Below are positions 36,501 to 44,435 of a DNA stretch of 64,000 nt, in pieces. Each line of letters opens with the position of its first letter. Positions within the stretch are counted from its first letter, which is position 1. The notes under the pieces are model-generated. The model was not told the DNA's origin. It worked only from the letters and a program-made list of their open reading frames with translations, and ran no database searches. Source of the DNA: Anabaena sphaerica FACHB-251 (GTDB taxonomy: Bacteria > Cyanobacteriota > Cyanobacteriia > Cyanobacteriales > Nostocaceae); assembly GCF_014696825.1 (NCBI RefSeq), contig NZ_JACJQU010000002.1, positions 558,001 to 622,000 on the forward strand. Reading direction: 5' to 3'. A program made the position numbers and the translations under genes.

Positions 36501-36565
36501 AGATCTCCGACTTCTTACATCAATTCATAATTTATTTACAAGATAAACAAAGAAGTAGGGGATCT
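36501..36565. repeat. 65-bp palindromic element, copy 1 (before cas1)
   Basis: AGATCTCCGACTTCTT and AAGAAGTAGGGGATCT form the arms, with an AT-rich interior (TTTATTTACAAGATAAA). A second copy of the same length and the same orientation lies at 39779-39843, after the CRISPR array. The two copies share most bases by eye. Confidence 0.8.
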
Positions 36566-36601
36566 TATTTCGTTAACTGTCACTTATTTTGAGAATTAAT
36601 C

Positions 36602-37606
36602 ATGGGTACTCTTTACGTTTTACAAAATGATGCTTTTGTCGGTAAGGTTGATGAACGGATTACTGTGAAGTTTGAAAAGAAAATTCTTCAGGATATCCCT
36701 TTTATTCATCTTAAAAGTGTGGTAGTATTAGGACGAGCGACTATTTCACCTGCGGTTGTTTCCGAATTAATGATTCGTCATATTCCTCTTTCTTTTATTA
36801 ATGAAATCGGTCATTATTTAGGACGCTTAGAACCAGAAATGTCTGGTAATATTTTCGTTCGCAAGGCACAATGGCAAGCTGCGGGAGAAACACCCCAATC
36901 TATTCATGTGGTGCAAGGTTTTGTGAGGGGAAAATTGAAAAATTACCGTCAAATTTTGATGCGTCGTCAACGGGAATCTGATGATGTTAATTTATCTAAA
37001 AATATCACTCGCATTGAACAGGTAATTGATTCGATTAAGTCAACTGAAAATATCAATTCTTTGCGCGGTTTAGAAGGTGCTGGTAGTGCTGCTTATTTTG
37101 GTGGTTTTAATCAATTAATTCGTAATCCCGAATTTTCTTTTACTAAGCGAGTGCGTCGTCCAGCGACTGATCCGGTAAATTCTTTACTCAGTTTTGGTTA
37201 TACTTTGTTGCGTCATGATGTCCAAGGTGCTGTAAATATTGTAGGGTTTGATCCTTGTCTAGGATACCTGCATTTTGATCGCTATAATCGTCCTTCTTTG
37301 GCTTTAGATTTGATGGAAGAATTTCGCCCTTTGGTGGTAGATGCGCTGGTTTTATCTATTTTGAATAATCAATTATTAACACCCGCAGATTTTGTGACGG
37401 AACCTTTAAGCGGTGCTGTTCACTTGACTCCTGAAGGACGTAAAACTTTTTTGACTTTGTACCAAAAGAAAAAAATAACGGAGTTTAAACATCCGGTGAT
37501 GGGGCGTAAATGCACTTATCAAGAAGCTTTTGAATTACAAGCTAGATTATTAGCTAAATATTTGATGGGAACAACTGATAAGTATCCACCTTTGTTTTTG
37601 AAATAG
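36602..37606 (+). CDS. cas1: CRISPR integrase Cas1
   Basis: The 334-residue protein carries the metal-binding residues E158 (LRGLEGAGS), H224 (YLHFDRY) and D236 with E239/E240 (LALDLMEEFRP). The N-terminal beta domain has the usual VVLGRATIS segment. With Cas2 it inserts new spacers at the leader end. The length is normal for type I Cas1. Confidence 0.95.
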   Translation: MGTLYVLQNDAFVGKVDERITVKFEKKILQDIPFIHLKSVVVLGRATISPAVVSELMIRHIPLSFINEIGHYLGRLEPEMSGNIFVRKAQWQAAGETPQSIHVVQGFVRGKLKNYRQILMRRQRESDDVNLSKNITRIEQVIDSIKSTENINSLRGLEGAGSAAYFGGFNQLIRNPEFSFTKRVRRPATDPVNSLLSFGYTLLRHDVQGAVNIVGFDPCLGYLHFDRYNRPSLALDLMEEFRPLVVDALVLSILNNQLLTPADFVTEPLSGAVHLTPEGRKTFLTLYQKKKITEFKHPVMGRKCTYQEAFELQARLLAKYLMGTTDKYPPLFLK

Positions 37607-37694
37607 CTATTTAGGTGACAGGTGACAGTAAGAAAGCAAGAGTTAAGAGTTTATTCTTCTCTATTACCCATCACCAATTACCAATTACCAATTT

Positions 37695-37967
37695 ATGAAT
37701 GTTGTTGTTTCTTATGATATTTCTGAGGATAAGCGACGGACTAAAATCCATAATATCCTCAAGTCTTATGGTCAATGGGTGCAGTATAGTATTTTTGAGT
37801 GTGAGTTGACTGATACTCAATATGCTAAGTTGCGATCGCGTCTCAATAAGCTAATCAAAGCTGATACTGATAGCATCCGTTTTTACTTCCTCTGCGCTTG
37901 CTGTTTTGGTAAAGTGGAAAGAATTGGTGGTGAACAACCCCGCGACCACACTATTTTCTTCGCTTGA
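37695..37967 (+). CDS. cas2: CRISPR-associated protein Cas2
   Basis: This 90-residue ferredoxin-fold protein starts MNVVVSYDISEDKRR, with D8 at the usual position, and has the central GQWVQYSIFECEL strand. It forms the dimer core of the Cas1-Cas2 integrase. It precedes the leader, and a perfect 11-bp inverted repeat starts at its stop codon. Confidence 0.95.
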   Translation: MNVVVSYDISEDKRRTKIHNILKSYGQWVQYSIFECELTDTQYAKLRSRLNKLIKADTDSIRFYFLCACCFGKVERIGGEQPRDHTIFFA

Positions 37968-38194
37968 TGCGCGAGGGGGTGGGTGTAAAAAATCCGGTTT
38001 CTCAAAAAACCCCTGAAACCATTTCTACATAAGGCTTTGCTCGCTTTTTTATCACTCGACCCCTCGCGCACCTTACACAGCAAGGCTTTCAGCGTTTTTC
38101 ACTCTTGACACGATTCCTGAAATCGACTATGATCAGATCGCTCGCGCAACTGAACCTTGAAAACTATATATATCCAGGCTTTCAGACTCCCGCA
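37968..38194 (+). promoter_or_regulatory. CRISPR leader
   Basis: This 227-bp AT-rich, non-coding stretch lies between cas2 and the first repeat. It includes an 11-bp perfect inverted repeat (TGCGCGAGGGG at 37968-37978 and CCCCTCGCGCA at 38060-38070) and the array promoter. The final 35 bp (ACTATATATATCCAGGC, then CAGACTCCCGCA) abut the first repeat and probably hold the integration signal. Confidence 0.85.
38105..38133 (+). promoter_or_regulatory. Promoter of the CRISPR array
   Basis: TTGACA (38105-38110), a 17-bp spacer and TATGAT (38128-38133) give a near-consensus sigma70 promoter. Transcription would start around 38140, about 55 bases before the first repeat. Confidence 0.8.
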
Positions 38195-39767
38195 GTTGAA
38201 ATTTCACATAATCCCTATGAGGGATTGAAACTTGAAAGCAATACCACTATGCTATTTAATTGTTATTGGTTGAAATTTCACATAATCCCTATGAGGGATT
38301 GAAACATGATAAATGCCTAGAATGAAAGTTACCGTTCTCGTTGAAATTTCACATAATCCCTATGAGGGATTGAAACAACAGGCAGATGATCCGTCCTTGC
38401 TGGGATGATATTGTTGAAATTTCACATAATCCCTATGAGGGATTGAAACCCGAAGGATTATTCTCCCGGATCTCCTTTGCCTGTTGAAATTTCACATAAT
38501 CCCTATGAGGGATTGAAACAAATTACAAAAGGTATAGACAAAATGGCTACTTTGCTAAAAGTTGAAATTTCACATAATCCCTATGAGGGATTGAAACTTT
38601 TAATGAGAGATTTGATGCGGTAACTCACAGACCACCGTTGAAATTTCACATAATCCCTATGAGGGATTGAAACGAAGAATTTTGTATGGTAATTCGGCTT
38701 GATACGTTGAAATTTCACATAATCCCTATGAGGGATTGAAACGTTTTGCCTGAGCCTGAAGGAGATTTACCTGATGATGTTGAAATTTCACATAATCCCT
38801 ATGAGGGATTGAAACCGATTAAAACTTTGCGCCATCATAATATTCATCTCGTTGAAATTTCACATAATCCCTATGAGGGATTGAAACGCATTGGCGCTTC
38901 GTTTGCAAACTTTCCACCTGTGGTTGAAATTTCACATAATCCCTATGAGGGATTGAAACTCAACGACTCTTTAGGATTTCGCAAAAGGAAAAGTTGAAAT
39001 TTCACATAATCCCTATGAGGGATTGAAACGATTAATAATTAAATCTGATTGATATTTTAAAGGCGTTGAAATTTCACATAATCCCTATGAGGGATTGAAA
39101 CTTTTCCTAAGCCTTAAACGTGAAAATTTAGGGCTTAGGAGTTGAAATTTCACATAATCCCTATGAGGGATTGAAACCCGGCTGGCACTTCTGCTTCTGT
39201 TTCAAATAAATCGTTGAAATTTCACATAATCCCTATGAGGGATTGAAACTTATTTGTATCTCTCATGCTGCCTCACTAACTGTTGAAATTTCACATAATC
39301 CCTATGAGGGATTGAAACATCAGTGGTATAATTGCGACACAAACCTTCAGCATCACGTTGAAATTTCACATAATCCCTATGAGGGATTGAAACTCATTGC
39401 CGGACGTGAACCGGGGGAAAGGGAGGAAAGATAGGTTGAAATTTCACATAATCCCTATGAGGGATTGAAACCTCGTGGCGGTATCACTACGCTCGCTTAC
39501 AATCCCAGTTGAAATTTCACATAATCCCTATGAGGGATTGAAACCACAACGGGGGAGAAACCGACGACGGCAACCACACCGTTGAAATTTCACATAATCC
39601 CTATGAGGGATTGAAACAACAGAAAAACTTTTACCTTGCAGTGAAAAGCATGGAAAGTTGAAATTTCACATAATCCCTATGAGGGATTGAAACTCTACTC
39701 AATGCGAACAAGGCACTTTCCCTGTAAGTCGTTGAAATTTCACATAATCCCTATGAGGGATTGAAAC
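38195..39767 (+). CRISPR. Type I-D CRISPR array, 22 repeats and 21 spacers
   Basis: The 37-bp repeat begins GTTGAAATTTCACATA and ends GAGGGATTGAAAC, with an AATCCC/GGGATT stem and a TATGA loop. I counted 22 copies starting at 38195, 38269, 38340, 38413, 38483, 38561, 38637, 38706, 38779, 38851, 38923, 38993, 39065, 39141, 39213, 39282, 39357, 39435, 39508, 39581, 39657 and 39731. All look identical. The 21 spacers are 32-41 bp. Orientation follows the leader at the left and the ATTGAAAC 3' handle. The last repeat is intact, with no degenerate terminal copy. No spacer was seen to match elsewhere in this window by eye. Confidence 0.99.
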
Positions 39768-39778
39768 TTCAAAATACC

Positions 39779-39843
39779 AGATCCCCGACTTCTAACATCA
39801 ATATCAGAATTTATTTACAAGATAAAAAAGAAGTCGGGGATCT
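39779..39843. repeat. 65-bp palindromic element, copy 2 (after the CRISPR array)
   Basis: AGATCCCCGACTTCTA and AAGAAGTCGGGGATCT form the arms around TTTATTTACAAGATAAA. It has the same length and orientation as copy 1 at 36501-36565. It begins 11 bp after the last CRISPR repeat and ends 14 bp before the stop codon of the convergent glycosyltransferase gene, where it may also serve as a terminator. Confidence 0.8.
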
Positions 39844-39857
39844 TAACGAATTACGAA

Positions 39858-41141
39858 TTAAATTAACTTCATTTCCTGTAAACCTTGAAGTAAGCGTTTA
39901 GCCTCTTGAGGATTATCTTGTTCATGGAGAGCGATCGCACATTTAAAAGCAGCCAAACTATTTTCTACATCACCAATTTTCAACAACACCACCCCCAAAT
40001 TTTGATAAGCATCCGCATAATTAGGATTTAAAAATATAGCGCAATTATAAGCCTCAACCGCCTCAACAAACAAACCCATAGCTTTACATACCATCCCCAA
40101 ATTATAATACCCAGTCACAAAACTCTCATCAATTTTCAAAGCAGTTTCATAAGCATTTTTCGCCCCTTGCAAATCCCCCGTAGCTTTCAACAAATTACCC
40201 AAATTATTATATCCTCCCAACTTCAACAGAGGATAAATTGGTAACTTTAGCGCCGCTTGATAATGAGAAATAGCCAGAGGTAGATTTTTTAAATGTGTAT
40301 AAGCAATACCTAAATGATAATTTAATTCATATAAAATATCATAATTTGTTTCCTGGATATCTTGATCCAGAGAATTTATTCCTTTCATTGATTGAGAATT
40401 TTTCAACCATCCCAGAGGTTTTTTCTCACTCTTACTGCGATTACCAAGTACCTGACGTAAACCCCGATTTAATAACTCTATTCCCTCGTTAATTTGACCC
40501 ATTTCCACATACAAAGCCCCCAATTTACTGCAAACATAAGCATCATCAGGATTAGCTGCAAAAAATTCCTCCATTGCTGCTGCGGCTTTAGCATATTTAT
40601 TTTGCTGATTAATTACAGCTTTTTGATATCCAGCATGGAGAATAGCAACTCCTGTTAAATAGCCAACTTGCCAATAATTTTCTTTCTTTAAAATTGCCGC
40701 AATACTATCATCAACCAAAGCATGATAGGGGCGTTCAAAACGAATATCTGGATGATGGCGAAATAATCGAGAAACCAGAGAATAAGGAGATTGAGTCGCA
40801 CCAACTTCTTGACGGACAAGATTGATTAATAAATAATCATCTATATTAATCGCTTCTCTGATTTGCTGTGCAATTTCTGGTGTGAGAGTTTCATCAGCAT
40901 CTAACACTAAAACCCAGTCACCTGTCACATATTTTAAAGCTTCATTACGAGCAGCACTAAAATCATTACACCATTGAAAATAATGTACTTTAGCACCGAA
41001 TTGTTGAGCGATTTCTGGCGTTTTATCAGTTGAACCTGTATCGAGAACTACAATTTCATCTACAACATTCTGCACACTTCCCAAACACTTTGGTAGAGAA
41101 GCTTCTTCATTTTTGACAATCATGCACAGACTGAGTTTCAT
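39858..41141 (-). CDS. Family 2 glycosyltransferase with TPR repeats
   Basis: In this 427-residue protein, residues 1-200 are a GT-A domain with SLCMIVKNEEASLPKCLGS, VVLDTGSTDKT, and the metal-binding DxD as D81-A-D83 in LVLDADETL. The C-terminal half holds about five TPR units (e.g. ISHYQAALKLPIYPLLKLGG, AVEAYNCAIFLNPNYADAY). No membrane segment is seen. Such GT2-TPR proteins transfer sugars to protein or polysaccharide acceptors. The acceptor is unknown here. Confidence 0.85.
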   Translation of the reverse strand: MKLSLCMIVKNEEASLPKCLGSVQNVVDEIVVLDTGSTDKTPEIAQQFGAKVHYFQWCNDFSAARNEALKYVTGDWVLVLDADETLTPEIAQQIREAINIDDYLLINLVRQEVGATQSPYSLVSRLFRHHPDIRFERPYHALVDDSIAAILKKENYWQVGYLTGVAILHAGYQKAVINQQNKYAKAAAAMEEFFAANPDDAYVCSKLGALYVEMGQINEGIELLNRGLRQVLGNRSKSEKKPLGWLKNSQSMKGINSLDQDIQETNYDILYELNYHLGIAYTHLKNLPLAISHYQAALKLPIYPLLKLGGYNNLGNLLKATGDLQGAKNAYETALKIDESFVTGYYNLGMVCKAMGLFVEAVEAYNCAIFLNPNYADAYQNLGVVLLKIGDVENSLAAFKCAIALHEQDNPQEAKRLLQGLQEMKLI

Positions 41142-41151
41142 TATGCTAATC

Positions 41152-41198
41152 GTAATTCGTAATTCGTAATTCGTAATTCGTAATTCGTAATTTGTAAT
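41152..41198. repeat. Tandem GTAATTC heptamers
   Basis: About six tandem copies of GTAATTC lie between the glycosyltransferase start and the small membrane protein end, followed by (T/C)CACCT(G/A)T repeats. These are short tandem repeats of the usual cyanobacterial type. Confidence 0.8.
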
Positions 41199-41244
41199 CA
41201 GGAAAAACTCTTACTTGTCACCTATCACCTGTCACCTATTACTT

Positions 41245-41562
41245 TCACAAAGACCGAATTAAATCCGCAAAGCCATAAATACTAATACCCAGTAACAGTA
41301 AGGCTGTAAATTGGGTAATCAGTCTTTGGTAATAAGGTGGGTGAACGTGACCTGTTGTAGACATTGCTTCCCGGACTAAAATAGAAATTGATGCCCCAAG
41401 TACAAAGCTCAAACCCAGCACCAAAAAAGGTTTTTCCGGTATAATTGTTGCAACTATTAGCATAGCGATCGCCAGCAGCAGCATCAATAATTCAATAAAT
41501 CGCGGTGGATTATATTGACTAGATAAAATCAGGGTATTTACCCAAAAGTTCCAAGTTCTCAT
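41245..41562 (-). CDS. Small membrane protein of unknown function
   Basis: This 105-residue protein has three predicted membrane segments: about 23-42 (FIELLMLLLAIAMLIVATII), 46-64 (FLVLGLSFVLGASISILV) and 83-103 (ITQFTALLLLGISIYGFA). A His-containing loop (TTGHVHPPYY) lies between the last two. I do not recognise the family. It lies 84 bp upstream of the chlI stop on the same strand side, with tandem repeats in between, so operon membership is doubtful. Confidence 0.6.
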   Translation of the reverse strand: MRTWNFWVNTLILSSQYNPPRFIELLMLLLAIAMLIVATIIPEKPFLVLGLSFVLGASISILVREAMSTTGHVHPPYYQRLITQFTALLLLGISIYGFADLIRSL

Positions 41563-41646
41563 AATTTAGTTATTAGTTATTAGTTATTAGTCATTGGTGA
41601 TTGGTGATTGGTAACAACTGTCACCTGTCACCTGTCACCTTAAAAA

Positions 41647-42768
41647 CTAACGCACCCCAGCTTTCATCCCTGTACCGTTTTTCTGTGCAGCACCATCTTC
41701 TGGAAGTTCCACACCAAAAACGCGAGCAAAAACTTTTTCAACCTTATACCCAGAATCAATAGATTCTAAAGGATCTTTCCGCAGACGGTGACGCAGACAT
41801 AAAGTAATTACCCGACGGATATCATCAACGGTAACTTCTGTCCGTCCTTCAAATGCAGTTAAGGCTTTAGCAGCACGGTTGGTAACGATGTCACCCCGCA
41901 AACCATCTACATCCAATTCTGAACAAACTTCCGAAATTTTCACCCGCAGGTCATAGTCAAGGTTAACTTGGGGTAACAATTCTTGCGCCTTGACAATTTT
42001 CTCCTGTAATGCTTCTTGCTCAGTTTTGTGTTGTTCTAAATAAACGGCGGGATTTTGGTCAAATTCTCCCCGTTCTTCCACAATTTGCACCCGCAAAGCC
42101 GGTTCTTTCACCGTGTGAATTTCCGCGTGCATCCCAAAACGGTCAAGTAGTTGGGGACGCAGTTCACCTTCTTCTGGGTTTCCCGAACCAACGAGAACAA
42201 ACCGCGCTGGGTGACGGATAGAAATACCTTCCCGTTCTACTGTGTTCCAACCACTAGCAGCAGAGTCCAGGAGTACGTCTACCAAGTGGTCATCTAACAA
42301 GTTAACCTCATCGACGTAGAGAATGCCTCGGTTAGCTTTGGCCAGCAGTCCCGGTTCAAAGGCTTTCACACCTTCAGATAAAGCTTTTTCAATGTCGATA
42401 GTACCGCAAACCCGGTCTTCTGTTGCGCCCAATGGTAAATCTACCATGATGACTTTTTTGTGAGCTATGGGAACTTCTGCCCCTTGCGCCACTTGTTGAC
42501 GGACTTCATCGCTCATCAAGTCCGGGTCGTTGGGGTCACTGTTGAAGGGGTCATTGGCAACTACGGGGATTTCAGGCAGCAGGTCTGCCAAAGCACGGAT
42601 GGTTGTAGATTTGCCGGTGCCGCGATCGCCCATAATCATTACACCACCAATTTTGGGATCAATCACGTTTAACAGCAGTGCCAGTTTCATTTCTTCCTGG
42701 CCGACAATTGCTGTAAATGGAAAGACCGCGCGACGCGCACTCGCACTAGCTTGAGCAGTTGAAGTCAC
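41647..42768 (-). CDS. chlI: Magnesium chelatase ATPase subunit I
   Basis: The 373-residue AAA+ protein has Walker A GDRGTGKS (47-54), Walker [16 protein letters not shown], sensor [19 protein letters not shown] and the C-terminal helical lid. With ChlD and ChlH it drives ATP-dependent insertion of Mg into protoporphyrin IX, the first committed step of chlorophyll synthesis. No other chlorophyll gene is adjacent. The length and sequence are typical of cyanobacterial ChlI. Confidence 0.97.
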   Translation of the reverse strand: MTSTAQASASARRAVFPFTAIVGQEEMKLALLLNVIDPKIGGVMIMGDRGTGKSTTIRALADLLPEIPVVANDPFNSDPNDPDLMSDEVRQQVAQGAEVPIAHKKVIMVDLPLGATEDRVCGTIDIEKALSEGVKAFEPGLLAKANRGILYVDEVNLLDDHLVDVLLDSAASGWNTVEREGISIRHPARFVLVGSGNPEEGELRPQLLDRFGMHAEIHTVKEPALRVQIVEERGEFDQNPAVYLEQHKTEQEALQEKIVKAQELLPQVNLDYDLRVKISEVCSELDVDGLRGDIVTNRAAKALTAFEGRTEVTVDDIRRVITLCLRHRLRKDPLESIDSGYKVEKVFARVFGVELPEDGAAQKNGTGMKAGVR

Positions 42769-42824
42769 TAAATTACCTTAACAATATTTTTCTTATTACA
42801 ACTCTTTATTTTGACACATTTCGG

Positions 42825-42925
42825 GAGGCAAGAGGCAGGAGGTGCAGGGAGCAGGGAGCAGGGGAGAAAATTACTTATTCCTTCTTCCCTAGTCGCCAGT
42901 CCCCAGTCCCCAGTCCCCAATCTCA
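42825..42925. repeat. Two short-tandem-repeat tracts between chlI and the Uma2 gene
   Basis: A GGCAGGAGG/GGGAGCAG tract (about 42825-42866) and a CCCCAGT tract (about 42897-42920) lie in the divergent gap. They are low-complexity repeats of the kind seen throughout the window. A promoter was not identified. Confidence 0.6.
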
Positions 42926-42949
42926 TATAATCCAGATATACAAGGATAT

Positions 42950-43618
42950 GTGAAATCTATCATGTTAGATTACAATCCCCTGGACTGTATGCCCTCTTCT
43001 GAGGAACTACCTGATTCAGATGAAACACCTGTGGATAATGAATTACAAGATTTAATTCCCGGTTTACTCAAAGCTATTTTAGCTATGGCTTGGGCAGACC
43101 GCATGGACTGGTTTTTTGGTGTGGATATGGGTGTTTATTATGACCCTTATCAGCCCGCAATTGTCCCTGATGGTTTTCTCAGCTTAGGGGTAGAACGCTT
43201 TTATGATGAAAATTTGCGTCCTAGTTACGCGATTTGGGAAGAAGAAAAAGTTCCTATTTTGGTTTTAGAAGTTGTTTCTCAAACTTATCGCGGTGAATAT
43301 TCCACTAAAAAAGATGATTATGCCAATTTAGGCGTTTTATATTATGTAATTTACAATCCCACTCGTCGCCGTAAACCCCGGTTGGAAGTTCATAAATTAA
43401 TTAATGGGGTATATCAATTACAAGATGGTAATCCCGTTTGGTTGCCAGAAGTTGGTTTAGGAATTGGTATTGAACGGGGAACTTATCAAGGTATTACACG
43501 AGAATGGATGTATTGGTATAACCAACAAGGAAAACGCTTTTTCACACCTGAAGAACGCGCTCAAATCTTAGCGGAACGGTTACGGGCTTTGGGTGTAGAT
43601 CCTGATAGTGTGGTTTAA
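42950..43618 (+). CDS. Uma2 family (DUF820) putative endonuclease
   Basis: The product has 222 residues from GTG 42950, or 218 from ATG 42962. AAGGA at 42942 favours the GTG. The PD-(D/E)XK-like core shows IVPDGFLSLG and VPILVLEVVSQTYRGEYSTKKDDYANLGVL in shorter blocks, as in the Uma2/DUF820 family, which is greatly expanded in cyanobacteria. The C-terminus (TPEERAQILAERLRALGVDP) is the usual helical tail. The biological role is not established. Many copies have been linked to transposon-like spread. Confidence 0.85.
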   Translation: MKSIMLDYNPLDCMPSSEELPDSDETPVDNELQDLIPGLLKAILAMAWADRMDWFFGVDMGVYYDPYQPAIVPDGFLSLGVERFYDENLRPSYAIWEEEKVPILVLEVVSQTYRGEYSTKKDDYANLGVLYYVIYNPTRRRKPRLEVHKLINGVYQLQDGNPVWLPEVGLGIGIERGTYQGITREWMYWYNQQGKRFFTPEERAQILAERLRALGVDPDSVV

Positions 43619-43721
43619 TGGTACTAGTTTTTTTGTCTGATAGCGTAGCGTGGCGCAAGCCATATCAGGATTTACAGGATGTAGGGATTTACAGGATTTC
43701 AAAAATTACCAGCTTGAGTAT

Positions 43722-44435
43722 TTAGCAGAAATTCTGAAGATAGTTATAAAGTTCCCGAAATAAAGGAGATTTACGTTGTACTTCTTCTGGATTTATTTTC
43801 AGTAATAGTTCAGGAGTGTGTAAACCTTTAGAAAAACGTGGCATATTCCGATCATCTGCATCTTGTTCACTTGAATTAACTAACGCCTGTGATAACTTTT
43901 CTCGACAACAATCTTTTTCTTTATTATACTCACTAAATGATTCAGGATTATCAAAAGGAATATTCTTTTCTTGACTCAGCCAACGACGCATTCGTTTTTC
44001 TCTATTACCTTTAAAATCTGGATGTCTAGCTATTGAATTATTCCAATCTGCAATAATCCAAGCTTCTATTTCTGGTGCTGCAAAACCTATAAATTTATTG
44101 ATATCATTACATTCTGGTATTTTTGCTATTGCACCTAAGAAATTTTCTTTTTGTTTTATCACATCTCGACAATCTAAATCATCAAATACTAAAATTAAAT
44201 CACATTTACCAGATTCATATTGTAAAGCAAGAGGTAGTCTTGCACTAATTTCTCTGATTAAACTTTTCCCTGTTTTACCATAACTATTTTGCTTACCAGG
44301 TTTGGAGCCTTTTTTCATTTTCACTGGGGTTTTACGTTCAAATCTACAACCAGGAAAATTTTTTTCTAAAAAAGGAATTAGTCCAGCAACTTCAGCCTCA
44401 CCACCACCAGCAAACACCCATACTACCACGGCCAT
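43722..44435 (-). CDS. TOPRIM-like (DUF4276-type) protein paired with an AAA ATPase
   Basis: The 237-residue protein starts with a strand-loop segment VWVFAGGGEAEVAGLIPFLE, has the acidic motif LILVFDDLDCRD (about 100-112) and APEIEAWIIAD. Together these suggest a TOPRIM-type nuclease fold (Glu in the first motif, DxD in the second). Family naming as DUF4276-like is from memory. It overlaps the ATPase gene by 13 bp, so the two should form one system. A paired AAA ATPase and TOPRIM nuclease recalls OLD-, PARIS- and RloAB-like defence systems. Confidence 0.6.
   Translation of the reverse strand: MAVVVWVFAGGGEAEVAGLIPFLEKNFPGCRFERKTPVKMKKGSKPGKQNSYGKTGKSLIREISARLPLALQYESGKCDLILVFDDLDCRDVIKQKENFLGAIAKIPECNDINKFIGFAAPEIEAWIIADWNNSIARHPDFKGNREKRMRRWLSQEKNIPFDNPESFSEYNKEKDCCREKLSQALVNSSEQDADDRNMPRFSKGLHTPELLLKINPEEVQRKSPLFRELYNYLQNFC

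Noticed and set aside
38105-39434. Several open frames running through the CRISPR leader and array, with repeated VEISHNPYEGLK segments
   Set aside because: They are translations of the 37-bp repeat. The repeat-spacer structure fully explains the region.
38195-39767. Self-targeting spacers
   Set aside because: No spacer was seen to match another part of the window by eye. Only the rest of the genome could show self-targeting.
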